From the NCBI GenBank assembly GCA_963775335.1, contig CAVZIJ010000003.1:806001-870000 (forward strand): a DNA stretch of 64,000 bases. The letters are read 5' to 3'. The notes under the pieces are model-generated. The model ran no database searches. It had not been told where the DNA came from and was given only the letters and a program-made list of their open reading frames with translations. Origin of the DNA: CAVQCX01 sp963775335 (GTDB lineage Bacteria; Pseudomonadota; Gammaproteobacteria; Chromatiales; Chromatiaceae). Shown in pieces: positions 6,619-14,994 of this stretch. The translations under genes and the position numbers were made by a program. Positions within the stretch are counted from its first letter, which is position 1. The number at the start of each line of letters is the position of its first letter.

Positions 6619-6972
6619 ACAACCCAGAAGTGGAGACGGCGGCCTGTTGAAGAACCTCGACGGGCGTGAGTCCGCCGGCAACCCGGTGTTTCGGCCCTGC
6701 GCTTGGAGAACTTCCGACGTTGGCGCGCAGTCTACGGCTGGCAAGAGCTGCGCGCTCGGGCACCGGGGTGGGAGCCACCAAGTGTTTGCGAGGCCACCGG
6801 GGCCAAGCGCCGAAGCACTGCGGCGCGGGGGGCCCGGTGCCGGTCCGCCTCGAAAGTCCGCGAATCCCAGCACAGATCCGGCTCGGCTGCCATGATTCGA
6901 TTGCAGGCTGATCGGGTGTCGGCCCCGAATCTTCAGAGGGGCCGGCCCCGGAATCTCAAAGGAGAGGAGACT
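6619..6972. other. Intergenic region without a recognisable gene
   Basis: High-GC DNA with short open frames on both strands but no protein-like sequence. CCTCGACGGGCGTGAG (about 6656) recurs imperfectly at about 7537. The last bases before 6973 contain AAAGGAGAGGAG, the ribosome-binding site of the next gene. Confidence 0.4.
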
Positions 6973-7401
6973 ATGAAGCTGAATACACGTCTGGTCGTTC
7001 CCCTGCTGTTCGCTCTGTCTGCGGCTCCGCTGTCCCCGCTGGCGGCGCAGGAGATGCACCTGGACCAGGGCACTTACGAGGGCGTGCCCTACCTGAGCGG
7101 CGGCGTGGGCGAACGTGAGCGGGCATACATCGTGAACAACCTGGCCAGCCACTACAACGTAAAGATGGAATTCGCGGCCTCCAACGGCGAGTACCTGTCC
7201 TCGGTCACAGTCAATGTTATCGACCCGACTGGGAGAAAGGTGCTCGTGGCGGAGGCGCAGGGACCCTGGCTCTTCGCCAAGCTCACCCCGGGAAAATATC
7301 GGGTCGAAGCGACGGCGGATGGTCGGACCTTTACCAACTCACTGGTCGTCAACGACCAGCGCACCGCACGGATCGTGTTCACAGGATGGCGCCCGGAATA
7401 A
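6973..7401 (+). CDS. Exported protein with a carboxypeptidase-regulatory-like fold
   Basis: 142 residues. The start at ATG 6973 follows AAAGGAGAGGAGACT and begins a Sec signal peptide (MKLNTRLVVPLLFALSAAPL, cleavage near LAAQE). The mature protein is beta-rich. The segment VIDPTGRKVLVAEAQGPWL, then LTPGKYRVEATADGRTF, is the pattern of carboxypeptidase-regulatory-like or transthyretin-like Ig folds found in small periplasmic proteins. No cysteines or catalytic motif. It is probably a stand-alone periplasmic protein of unknown role. Confidence 0.75.
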   Translation: MKLNTRLVVPLLFALSAAPLSPLAAQEMHLDQGTYEGVPYLSGGVGERERAYIVNNLASHYNVKMEFAASNGEYLSSVTVNVIDPTGRKVLVAEAQGPWLFAKLTPGKYRVEATADGRTFTNSLVVNDQRTARIVFTGWRPE

Positions 7402-7599
7402 GTTCCGCCCGACCGCGCTTGCACCTCGCTCCTGGGGCGGATTGCCGGGGACCCGGCGGGCCTTCCCCGGGGCGCCCCCGAGCGCGCCGGATTGGTGGTC
7501 CTGCTATGAGCGACCCTTGCCGGAACCCTTGAGGGACCTCGACGGGAGTGAGCGGCCCTGACGGAGCTGATCGAGCACCTGGCAGACGTCTTCGCGGGC

Positions 7600-7935
7600 T
7601 TGGGACCGATCCGCGCCCGCCGTATGTTCGGCGGCTACGGCGTCTACGACGAAGATCTGATGTTCGCCCTGGTGGTGGATGAGCTGCTGTATCTCAAGGC
7701 CGACGAGGCGAGCGCCGCAGAGCTCAGGGCTCGGGGATCGGCGCCTTTCGAGTATGAACGGCGGGGCAAGCGGGTAAGCCTTTCCTTTTACGCAGCCCCC
7801 TCGGAGCTGTTCGAGGACCCGAGCCTGGCGACGCGCTGGGGCCGACGTGCCTTGGAGGCCGCTGTCCGGAGCAAGGCACGCAGATCCGGCAAAGCCAGGC
7901 CCGGAACCTCTCCGCGACGGCGGACGAATCTCTGA
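7600..7935 (+). CDS. TfoX N-terminal-domain protein
   Basis: A TfoX-N (PF04993) protein, recognised from RARRMFGGYGVYDEDLMFALVVDELLYLKAD and the following FEYERRGKRVSLSFYAAP. Members are small proteins related to the competence regulator TfoX/Sxy, mostly of unknown role. The homology starts upstream of the TTG used here: codons from about 7558 read LTELIEHLADVFAGL in frame, the expected first helix, but no ATG, GTG or TTG is available there. Either a CTG at 7558 is used, or one base was lost after the GTG at 7548. The Arg-rich C-terminus (KARRSGKARPG) is outside the domain. Confidence 0.7.
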   Translation: MGPIRARRMFGGYGVYDEDLMFALVVDELLYLKADEASAAELRARGSAPFEYERRGKRVSLSFYAAPSELFEDPSLATRWGRRALEAAVRSKARRSGKARPGTSPRRRTNL

Positions 7936-8138
7936 AGCCTGCCGGGGCGCCCGTGCCGAGGGCCTTCTCGGTCGAAGGGACGGTCTTCCGGGCGAGCGCG
8001 CTATCGGGCGCTGCCCACCCGAACCGTGCGGCTGATCCGGCTCGCCCTTTGCTCGGACGGGCTGCCGGCGATTATGCTCTGGGCCGTCCAACATGGGGCG
8101 GCATCGGCCAGGGCGCCCCGACCGTAGAGGGAGCCATC

Positions 8139-8345
8139 GTGGACAGTCAGGCGCAACTGCTCTGGGGGCTGCTGTTCGGCTCGATCGGCGTCGGCTTTTT
8201 CGTGTACGGAAAGCAGCAGCGGGCGGTGGTGCCTCTCGCGTGCGGGGTGGCCCTGATCGTCTTCCCGTACTTCATGCCGAACACGATCGCACTGGTCGGC
8301 GTAGGCATCGCCTTGACGGCCGTGCCCTACTTCGTGCGGCTCTGA
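8139..8345 (+). CDS. Small two-helix membrane protein
   Basis: 68 residues from a GTG at 8139 preceded by AGAGGGA. Two hydrophobic segments, LLWGLLFGSIGVGFFVY and ACGVALIVFPYF, continue into ALVGVGIALTAVPYFV, with a short basic loop (GKQQR) between the first two. It resembles small inner-membrane proteins sometimes annotated as amino-acid-transport-related. No specific role is evident. A promoter-like TTGCTC...TATGCT lies about 70 nt upstream. A longer in-frame start at 7953 has no ribosome-binding site and would add an unlikely N-terminus. Confidence 0.6.
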   Translation: MDSQAQLLWGLLFGSIGVGFFVYGKQQRAVVPLACGVALIVFPYFMPNTIALVGVGIALTAVPYFVRL

Positions 8346-8501
8346 AGCCGATGCAGGCCTTCGCCCAAGAGCAGAGAGAGCGCGGCGGGTAGAACCTTTA
8401 TCACCCAGGAGCGAACACGTCATCGACCCATGGGACCGGCACCCGCCGAGCTTGCGGATCCGAGTCCCTACCATCCCCATCCCAACCAGGAGCAGACCCC
8501 G

Positions 8502-8846
8502 ATGAAATCCCAACCAGTCCTGTTCAGCCTGTTCGTTGCGGCAGTCACGCTCACGATTGCGTTGCCTGCCGTCGCCGCCGATTCGCCGTCTCCGGACCGG
8601 CACGAGCGTGCGATGCAGCAGGCGAGAGAGATGTTCACGCCGCTCTCGGGACAGACCGCTCGCATCATGATGGAGACCCAGCTGGAGGTCCTGGCCCACC
8701 CGGAGACCGCCGCCAAGCTGGCGGCCTTCAGCCGCAACTATTACAAGGCGCTGGTCAAAGAAGGGTTTACGGAGGCCCAGGCGTTTGACCTGGTGAAAAG
8801 CATCGGCCGTCCGCTGGTCCCGATGACGGGAGCGACGACTCAGTAA
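8502..8846 (+). CDS. Exported hypothetical protein
   Basis: 114 residues. Start at ATG 8502 (MKSQPVLFSLFVAAVTL) with CCAGGAGC upstream. The first 25 or so residues form a Sec signal peptide ending near AVAADS. The mature part is helical, with METQLEVLAHPETAAKLAAFSRNYYKAL and EGFTEAQAFDLVKSIGRPL. This is a pattern of small periplasmic proteins in which a segment similar to EGF[TS]xEQA is repeated across paralogues. Function not known. The next gene starts 96 nt downstream in the same direction. Confidence 0.7.
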   Translation: MKSQPVLFSLFVAAVTLTIALPAVAADSPSPDRHERAMQQAREMFTPLSGQTARIMMETQLEVLAHPETAAKLAAFSRNYYKALVKEGFTEAQAFDLVKSIGRPLVPMTGATTQ

Positions 8847-8942
8847 CGCCGTCACCGCGGAGCCTCGCCGGCCCGGTAAGGCGAGTTTGCGAGCATACTG
8901 TCCGCTCCCGCACTCGACACCCTGCCCACTGGCGCCGGAGCC

Positions 8943-9575
8943 GTGATTCACACCACACCCAATCCCGGAGGGGCTGCCCTGATCTGCATCAACGTGCCGC
9001 AGGACTTCACGCTGCCGGGCGCCACCGCCGAGATCCCCGGCACCGAGGAGCGGCTCCCGGAGATGAGACGGCTCGCCCAGGCGTTTCGCAACGCCGGGCG
9101 TCCCGTCATCCACGTGGTACGTCTGTCTCTGGAGGACGGCAGGAACGTGGACCCCGTCCGGCGCGAAGCGGTCGAGCGCCGGCTGCAATTGGTCGCACCG
9201 GGCGACGAGCCAAGAGCCAGGGGTCGGATCAGCCTGGACATCAATCTGCTGCTCAAGGGCGGCTTCCAGCCCCTTGGCCCCGACGAATGGGCCATGTACA
9301 AACCGCGCTGGGACGCCTTCTACGCAACCGCGCTGGAGACCCATCTGCGCGGCCTGGGCGTGGACAGTCTGGCGTTCTGCGGGTGCGACTTTCCGAACTG
9401 CGCACGCACCTCGATCTACGGCGCGCGTATGCGGGACTTTCGCATCCTGATGGTGACCGATGCGGTATCCGGGGTGTACGAGCGGGGCCTGGAAGAGCTG
9501 AAGCATATCGGCGTGACGGTGATGGACACGGTCGGATGCATCCGGTGGCTGAACGAAGAGAACCTGCCTGGGTGA
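8943..9575 (+). CDS. Cysteine hydrolase of the isochorismatase family
   Basis: 210 residues, start at GTG 8943 (MIHTTPNPGG). The isochorismatase-like fold is shown by the strand ALICINVPQDFTLPG (catalytic Asp21), the Lys of AMYKPRWDAFYAT and the nucleophilic Cys in FCGCDFPNCARTS, followed by ILMVTDAVSGVYERG. Family members hydrolyse amides or enol ethers such as nicotinamide, N-carbamoylsarcosine or isochorismate. The substrate cannot be read here. The CDFPNCARTS variant is shared by uncharacterised amidase-like members. It sits just before mobA but no link to cofactor synthesis is evident. Confidence 0.85.
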   Translation: MIHTTPNPGGAALICINVPQDFTLPGATAEIPGTEERLPEMRRLAQAFRNAGRPVIHVVRLSLEDGRNVDPVRREAVERRLQLVAPGDEPRARGRISLDINLLLKGGFQPLGPDEWAMYKPRWDAFYATALETHLRGLGVDSLAFCGCDFPNCARTSIYGARMRDFRILMVTDAVSGVYERGLEELKHIGVTVMDTVGCIRWLNEENLPG

Positions 9576-9633
9576 GGCCCCCAGGCCATCTCCCGCGCCG
9601 GCGTTCCAAGCTCCCGACATCGAGGCGACGCCC

Positions 9634-10245
9634 TTGCCCGAAGACGCCGAATACCAACCGGTCACCGGGGTGATCCTGGCCGGCGGCCGTGGACAGCGAC
9701 TGGGCGGCGAGGACAAGGGCTGGGTCGAGGTCGCGGGCCGCCCGTTGATCGTTCAGGTGCTGGAGGCCCTGGGTCCCCAGGTCGATGCGCTGTTGATCAA
9801 CGCCAACCGCTCCCGCGACAGGTACCTCGGGCTCGGCTTTCCCGTGATCGACGACGCCCTGGAAGGGTTTCAGGGCCCCCTGTCAGGCATCGCCAGCGCC
9901 CTGTCCGCAGCCGCCACACCCCTGGTGCTGGTGGTCCCTTGCGACGGACCGCGGCTGCCCCCGGATCTGGCCCGCAGGCTGCGCCGGGCATTGCTCGATG
10001 CCGATGCCGAGATCGCCGTGGCGCATGACGGAGCACAGCTGCAGCCCACTCACGCCCTGCTGCGCCGCGAGCTCCACCCGAACCTACGGGCAAGCCTCGA
10101 GGCGGGAGAGCGTGCGGTCCACCGTTGGTACGCCCAACACAAGAGCGTCACCGTCGACTTCAGCGACTGGCGCGAGGCCTTTCGCAACGTCAATACCGAG
10201 CCGGACCGGCAGGCACTGGAGCGGGCACTCGGCTCCGGCCCTTAG
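9634..10245 (+). CDS. mobA: Molybdenum cofactor guanylyltransferase MobA
   Basis: 203 residues from a TTG at 9634. MobA joins GMP from GTP to molybdopterin to make Mo-bis-MGD for DMSO-reductase-family enzymes. The nucleotidyltransferase signature is at residues 11-34: TGVILAGGRGQRLGGEDKG, with the conserved Lys, followed by PLIVQVLEAL, and then VVPCDGPRLPPDL, whose Asp binds Mg2+. The C-terminus WREAFRNVNTEPD is typical. It is followed 290 nt later by moaA in the same direction, a consistent cofactor-synthesis pairing. Length is normal. Confidence 0.93.
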   Translation: MPEDAEYQPVTGVILAGGRGQRLGGEDKGWVEVAGRPLIVQVLEALGPQVDALLINANRSRDRYLGLGFPVIDDALEGFQGPLSGIASALSAAATPLVLVVPCDGPRLPPDLARRLRRALLDADAEIAVAHDGAQLQPTHALLRRELHPNLRASLEAGERAVHRWYAQHKSVTVDFSDWREAFRNVNTEPDRQALERALGSGP

Positions 10246-10538
10246 GGCGGATCCCTGGGAGATCACTTGCACGTCGGCCCGGAGGCCCATGTCTTCGCGG
10301 CCGGGCGGCCGGTCCTACCGGGGGGGGCGGTTCGGGTTCGGGCGTGGGAGCGAGCGCTGTCGAGACACCCGGACCCGCGCCCGGGCGCGGACGGCCAATA
10401 CCGTTAGAAACACAAAGGGAACGACGCCGGTCCTTCAGGTAGACAATGGACGGGCGAGCCGGTGCCGTCCGCCGGTGGCACTCGTGCTGGGCTGTCTCGA
10501 AGAGGTCGGACAGCGACACGCGTCGGAGAAACATCGGG

Positions 10539-11564
10539 TTGACGAGCGAACCGCGCCGGGCCGAAGCCGATCTACCCACAGTGCTGCAGGACCGTTTCGG
10601 CCGCACGGTGAGCTACGTGCGCCTGTCGGTCACCGACCGCTGCGACATGCGTTGTGTCTATTGCATGGCGAAGGACGTGCGGTTCCTGCCGTGCCAGCAG
10701 GTGCTGACCCTGGAGGAAATCGCCCGCCTGGGGCGGATCTTCACCGAGCTGGGGGTGACCAAGCTGCGGGTGACCGGCGGTGAGCCCCTGGTGCGCAGGG
10801 ACGTGCTCTGGCTGTTCGAGCAGCTCGGTGCCCTGCCCGGCTTGCGCGAGCTGGTCCTCACCACCAACGGCTCCCAGCTCGCCCGTTTCGCCGCCCTCCT
10901 GAAGGCTGCGGGCGTGGCGCGCATCAACATCTCGTTGGATTCGTTGCGCCCCGAGCGATTCAGCCGCATCACCCGCACCGGCGACCTGGCCCGAACCCTT
11001 GCGGGCATAGACGCGGCCCTCGCGGCCGGCTTTTCCCGGCTGAAGCTCAACAGCGTCGTCCTGCGCGGCTTCAACGAGGACGAGATTCCTTATCTGGCCC
11101 GCTTCGCGCTGGATCGCGATATGGACATCAGCTTCATCGAGGAGATGCCGCTCGGGATCGTCAGTGATCACGATCGCGCGGGCGTCTATTACTCCTCCGA
11201 CGCGGTGCTGCGGGATCTGGGCACCCATTTTGATCTGGTCCCCACCACCGAGACCACCGGCGGGCCGTCGCGCTACTACCGGGTACGAGGCCGTAGCGGC
11301 CGTATCGGCCTGATCTCTCCCCACAGCCACAATTTCTGCGGCAGCTGCAACCGCGTGCGGGTGACGGCCGAGGGACGCCTCCTGCTCTGTCTCGGCCAGG
11401 AGCATTCGATGGATTTGCGGCGGGTGCTGCGGGCCAACCCGAGCGATGATCTCCCTCTGAAGCGGGCCCTCGTCCGCGCCATGGACATCAAGCCCGCGGG
11501 CCACGAGTTCGACCTGAGGGTCGAGCCGGTCATCTTCCGGCACATGAACGTCACAGGGGGCTGA
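10539..11564 (+). CDS. moaA: GTP 3',8-cyclase MoaA (radical SAM)
   Basis: MoaA performs the first step of molybdopterin synthesis, converting GTP to the 3',8-cyclo compound with MoaC. The radical-SAM cluster is in TDRCDMRCVYCM. The second, GTP-binding cluster is in NFCGSCNRVRVTAEGRLLLC. The C-terminus ends in the catalytic Gly-Gly (HMNVTGG). I choose the TTG at 10539 (341 residues, usual length). An ATG at 10446 is also in frame and would add 31 atypical residues. GTG 10581 is a shorter option. The 293 bases between mobA and this gene contain no gene, and I could not make out a molybdenum-cofactor riboswitch there. Confidence 0.92.
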   Translation: MTSEPRRAEADLPTVLQDRFGRTVSYVRLSVTDRCDMRCVYCMAKDVRFLPCQQVLTLEEIARLGRIFTELGVTKLRVTGGEPLVRRDVLWLFEQLGALPGLRELVLTTNGSQLARFAALLKAAGVARINISLDSLRPERFSRITRTGDLARTLAGIDAALAAGFSRLKLNSVVLRGFNEDEIPYLARFALDRDMDISFIEEMPLGIVSDHDRAGVYYSSDAVLRDLGTHFDLVPTTETTGGPSRYYRVRGRSGRIGLISPHSHNFCGSCNRVRVTAEGRLLLCLGQEHSMDLRRVLRANPSDDLPLKRALVRAMDIKPAGHEFDLRVEPVIFRHMNVTGG

Positions 11565-11605
11565 GTCGGCGACCGGGGGACCCGACCCGCCGTCGCCGCC
11601 GGCGC

Positions 11606-11692
11606 GTAGCCCGGATGGAGTGCAACGCAATCCGGGGCCTCTCCCGGAGAAGGCCTGCGCGTCTCCCGGATTTCGCTACGCTGCGCCCCGGG
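11606..11692. repeat. REP/BIME-like pair of GTAGCCCGGAT palindromes
   Basis: The first unit has CCCGGAT (11610-11616) paired with ATCCGGG (11630-11636), starting with the familiar GTAGCCCGGATGGAG. The second unit (CCCGGAT at 11665-11671, CCCCGGG near 11686-11692) follows in the opposite sense. This is the arrangement of a bacterial interspersed mosaic element. It lies between the converging moaA and helix-hairpin-helix genes. The remaining bases of 11565-11888 contain no gene that I can support. Confidence 0.65.
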
Positions 11693-11888
11693 CGACGATC
11701 GTCGCGTGTCCCGGTACCGAGCGGCGGATCATGTCCGGAAACACCGCTGCCACTCGCTGGTCAAACACGAAGCCCGTGATCTCGTTGCGGGGCTCGGCGT
11801 AGAGAGAATCGGTCTGCGAATCCATGATCCTGGCGCGAGAGATCAGTGCGGCCCCGGGCTCGTCCCGGAGGGACAGGCGCCGGCGCCT

Positions 11889-12776
11889 TCAAGGCGCCGT
11901 CACCGCTTGGCTGTCGTCGGCCCCGGCGGAATGGGCGTAATGGTCCCGGCACTCCAGCTCGCGGCCCCGCACCACCCGTCGGCCGACCAACGGGCCCGAG
12001 GTTTCCGTGACCACCGTGTACTGCCCCTCGTGGTGCTCGTCGTCGTAGTAGTAGACCACCACCCAGTCACTGGTGCGCCCCAGCTCGTGGGCGCGGGCCG
12101 TGTTCGAATAGAGCGCGGTGAAATGCCAGCCGGAGCGCGTCGTGTGCAGGATCGGCAGCCAGGACTCCGCCTGCGGATTGAAGCGCCGGGGGGCGATCTT
12201 CGGCAGTGCGCCTCCGGCGGCCTTGTGGCGATATTCCCGGTCGACCGCCAGCAAAGCCTCCACCGGCGGGCCTTCGCCCGGTGCCAGCCCGCGTCGGCGG
12301 ATACGCCGCGAGAGCATCTTGTCCAACGCCGCGCGGATCCCGTCCGCCCGCCTGTGGCCCACGCCCGGGACTTGCTCCAAGCGGCCGTCGTGGGCGGCCA
12401 CCTCCAGAGCCTCGAGGCTGTCGACCTGGAGCTCGTCGTGGATGCGTCGGGCGATGCCGACCCCAACCCCCGGGATGGTGCAGAACAGTCTCTCGGGATC
12501 GATGGAGCCGCGCAGAGTCTCGAGCCGGCTGGACCAGCCGAGGCTGATGATCTCGTAGATCGCCCTGGCAATGCCGCGGCCCACGTTCGGAAGCGCGGTC
12601 AGACCGTCCATCCCCTCGCGCCGGAACAGCGCCTCCAGGTCTTCGCCCAAGGCGTCGACAGTGTCGGCCGCCCGTCGGAAGGCATTCACGCGATACCGAT
12701 TGGCCTGCTGCTGCTCCAGCAGATCGGCGGTCTGGCGGAGGATCTCCGCTACCTGTCTATTCAGGGGCGTCGGCAT
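11889..12776 (-). CDS. Helix-hairpin-helix protein related to the PolX N-terminal region
   Basis: 295 residues from the ATG at 12776 (MPTPLNRQVAEILRQTADLL). An upstream start at 12833 would add only low-complexity residues. The first 170 or so residues match the DNA-binding 8-kDa/thumb part of family X DNA polymerases (NRYRVNAFRRAADTVDAL, then TALPNVGRGIARAIYEI). They carry two helix-hairpin-helix motifs (FCTIPGVGVGIARRIHDEL and LEQVPGVGHRRADGIR). The polymerase palm and the PHP nuclease are absent. The C-terminal 110 residues (SWLPILHTTRSGWHFTALYS, then DWVVVYYYDDEHHEGQY) form an unnamed beta-rich domain. A DNA-binding or repair role is inferred from the hairpins. Confidence 0.75.
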   Translation of the reverse strand: MPTPLNRQVAEILRQTADLLEQQQANRYRVNAFRRAADTVDALGEDLEALFRREGMDGLTALPNVGRGIARAIYEIISLGWSSRLETLRGSIDPERLFCTIPGVGVGIARRIHDELQVDSLEALEVAAHDGRLEQVPGVGHRRADGIRAALDKMLSRRIRRRGLAPGEGPPVEALLAVDREYRHKAAGGALPKIAPRRFNPQAESWLPILHTTRSGWHFTALYSNTARAHELGRTSDWVVVYYYDDEHHEGQYTVVTETSGPLVGRRVVRGRELECRDHYAHSAGADDSQAVTAP

Positions 12777-12937
12777 CGGAGTTGTCAAAGACGCCTCGGG
12801 ACCGGACAGCCGCCGCGCGCCTGGGCCGGGCAAGCCCGTACGCGGCCGGACATCGGTTCTCGCGACAGTAACAGTATAAGCATTCGCGGCTGTGAGCCGG
12901 GATCGCTGGTAAGATCAACAGTAGGCGCAAGAGAGTT

Positions 12938-14758
12938 ATGACGATGAGGTCGCGTGCCCTGCGATTGCGCAATGTGCTTCGGGCTGCCGTGGCGCTCGGA
13001 CTTCTGTTCGTGGCCGAGTCGGCCTTCGCGCAAGTCAGCGCGCGAGTCTCGCAGGATCGCGTCCATGTCAACGAGCCCTTCGAGCTGATCCTCGACTCCT
13101 CGGATGAGAATGGCGGCTCCCCCGACCTGTCGGCGCTGCGCGCCAAGTTCGCTGTGCTGTCCCAGGCCACCAGCGAGACGATGCGGGTGGTCAACGGACA
13201 CCGCAGCAGCCGCAGCGAGCTCCGGCTGACGCTGATGGCCCGGGAAGCCGGGGACCTCAGCATCCCTGCAATCCGCTTCGGTAGCGAAGAGACCCAGCCG
13301 ATCCCCCTCAAGGTGCTCAAGGCAAGTACCGAGGAGGTCGCGCAAACCTCCGACAGAGTCTTCGTCGAGGTGAGTGCCGAGCCCACTACCGCCCTGGTGC
13401 AGAGCCAAATCGTCTACACGGTGCGGCTATATTGGGCCAGCCAGCTCGCCGACCTGCGTCAGGTCGCCGCTCCGGAGACCGAAGGCCCCTATACGGTCAC
13501 CGAGCCTCTGGGAAACGCTCGGGTCTACGAGCAGGTCGTCAAAGGCGTGCGCTACCGGGTCTCCGAGCTGCGCTATGCCCTCTTCCCCCAAACCCCCGGC
13601 GTGCTGACCATCAAGCCGTCTACGTTTACCGCTCTGGAGCTCGATCAGGCCCAGGGAGGCTTCAATCCCTACGGCTATGGAGCGGCGCCCAGCGGCAAGC
13701 CGATCAGCGCCAGCTCCGAGTCGCTGCAGATCACGGTCAAGCCGATCCCCGCCAAAGCCCCGAGCAAACCCTGGCTGCCCGCCTCCAATGTGCAGATCAC
13801 AGAGGCCTGGCCTACCAGCGAGCCCGAGCTGCGCGTCGGGGAGCCGACCACCCGGACCCTGATGGTGGTCGCCCAAGGGCTTCCGGCCGCGAAGCTCCCG
13901 GCCCTGGAGCCGCAATACCCCAAGGGGCTCAAGACCTACAGCGAGAATCCAACGCTGGAGAACCGCCCGACCGAGAAGGGCCTGACCGGCATACGCCGCG
14001 AGCGCACCACCATCGTGCCCACCGAGGACGGACGCTTTCGGTTGCCGCCGATCCAGCTGCGCTGGTGGAACACCGCCCTGAGCCGCGCGGAGTCGGCCGA
14101 GGTACCCGCCCGCTCGATCCGGGTGCTGCCCGCGCTTCCGGGCGAATCCACTCCGACCCGGCCGCAGGCTCCCGCCCATGGGCAGCAATACCCCCTGATG
14201 GCTCCCCCGGCCGCTCCCTGGAGCGCGATGAATGAGCCTCCCGTCGAGCCTCAGCCCCTCCCCGCCAGCCCTGGCCGGAAACCGCGGGCGGAAGAGGAGC
14301 CGTCCTGGCTGGTCTGGCTGTCGCTGGTCCTCGGCATGGGATGGCTGGGCACCGCGGCGACCTGGTGGCTAAGCCGGCGGGGAGCACGCGCTACCCCGTC
14401 CTCGCCCGAGCCCTCCCCGGCACGTCCGGCGAAGCCCAAGCCGCTGCCGCCGGCGCTTCAGGCCTTGCGGACCGCCTGCGAGCAGGGAGACCGCCACGCC
14501 GCCCAGGACGCCCTGCTGACCTGGGGCCGCCAGACCTGGCCCGCCGAGGCCGTCACCAGCCTTGGTATACTGGCGACCTTGACCACTCCTCCCCTGACCG
14601 AAGAGATCCAGGCCCTGGATCGCTCGCTCTACGGCGCTCAGGGCACCCTCTGGAGCGCCCAGCGGCTGTGGGATGCCCTGCGTTCCTTCCGTCCTCCACA
14701 GTCCGATCGCCCTGGCATCTCGGATGAGATGATGACCCCGCTGAACCCAAGCGAGTGA
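12938..14758 (+). CDS. batD: BatD-family aerotolerance protein
   Basis: 606 residues, start at ATG 12938 after AAGAGAG. There is a signal peptide (LRAAVALGLLFVAESAFAQ), then the BatD Ig-like repeats (VSARVSQDRVHVNEPFELIL, later LPALEPQYPKGLKTYSENP and TTIVPTEDGRFRLPPIQLRWW). A single C-terminal membrane segment (WLVWLSLVLGMGWLGTAATWWL) is followed by a cytoplasmic tail. In most genomes batD follows moxR-batA-batB and contributes to envelope stress resistance. Here no MoxR or von Willebrand-domain gene is next to it. It is divergent from the helix-hairpin-helix gene and followed by non-coding DNA. Confidence 0.88.
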   Translation: MTMRSRALRLRNVLRAAVALGLLFVAESAFAQVSARVSQDRVHVNEPFELILDSSDENGGSPDLSALRAKFAVLSQATSETMRVVNGHRSSRSELRLTLMAREAGDLSIPAIRFGSEETQPIPLKVLKASTEEVAQTSDRVFVEVSAEPTTALVQSQIVYTVRLYWASQLADLRQVAAPETEGPYTVTEPLGNARVYEQVVKGVRYRVSELRYALFPQTPGVLTIKPSTFTALELDQAQGGFNPYGYGAAPSGKPISASSESLQITVKPIPAKAPSKPWLPASNVQITEAWPTSEPELRVGEPTTRTLMVVAQGLPAAKLPALEPQYPKGLKTYSENPTLENRPTEKGLTGIRRERTTIVPTEDGRFRLPPIQLRWWNTALSRAESAEVPARSIRVLPALPGESTPTRPQAPAHGQQYPLMAPPAAPWSAMNEPPVEPQPLPASPGRKPRAEEEPSWLVWLSLVLGMGWLGTAATWWLSRRGARATPSSPEPSPARPAKPKPLPPALQALRTACEQGDRHAAQDALLTWGRQTWPAEAVTSLGILATLTTPPLTEEIQALDRSLYGAQGTLWSAQRLWDALRSFRPPQSDRPGISDEMMTPLNPSE

Positions 14759-14902
14759 CCTTTCAGCAACAAACGAGACCGCCTAGCCAGGGCGAGGCTC
14801 AGTCCGCCGCCGCTCATTTGTATGCCGGCCTTAGGCAGAACAGCATCGTAACTCACTGTTTCTTCTGGTAATATAAAATATCAATCCGCCCATCAAAAGA
14901 TT

Positions 14903-14930
14903 TTGTCGAACTTTAGTATTTTAGTATTAT
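14903..14930 (+). promoter_or_regulatory. Sigma-70-like promoter for the 50-residue membrane peptide
   Basis: TTGTCG at 14903-14908 and TATTAT at 14925-14930 are separated by 16 bases, in a distinctly AT-rich stretch (14870-14945) unlike its surroundings. The start codon is at 14995, giving a leader of about 55-60 nt. The region also has the tandem TTTAGTAT repeat. Confidence 0.4.
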
Positions 14931-14994
14931 CTTATGTGCTAACATGCATGTTGTGTCAGAGTAACAAGCGATACTGTTTCAAGAGGTGAGATTT

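Noticed and set aside
8001..9716. Minus-strand open frame of about 571 codons over the isochorismatase-family gene
   Set aside because: Antisense of genes with clear motifs; composition typical of shadow frames.
10246..10538. Possible molybdenum-cofactor riboswitch before moaA
   Set aside because: I could not draw the conserved stems in this GC-rich leader; a covariance-model search would decide.
11706..12941. Plus-strand frame of 411 codons opposite the helix-hairpin-helix gene
   Set aside because: The minus-strand product has two clear helix-hairpin-helix motifs; the plus-strand frame is its shadow.
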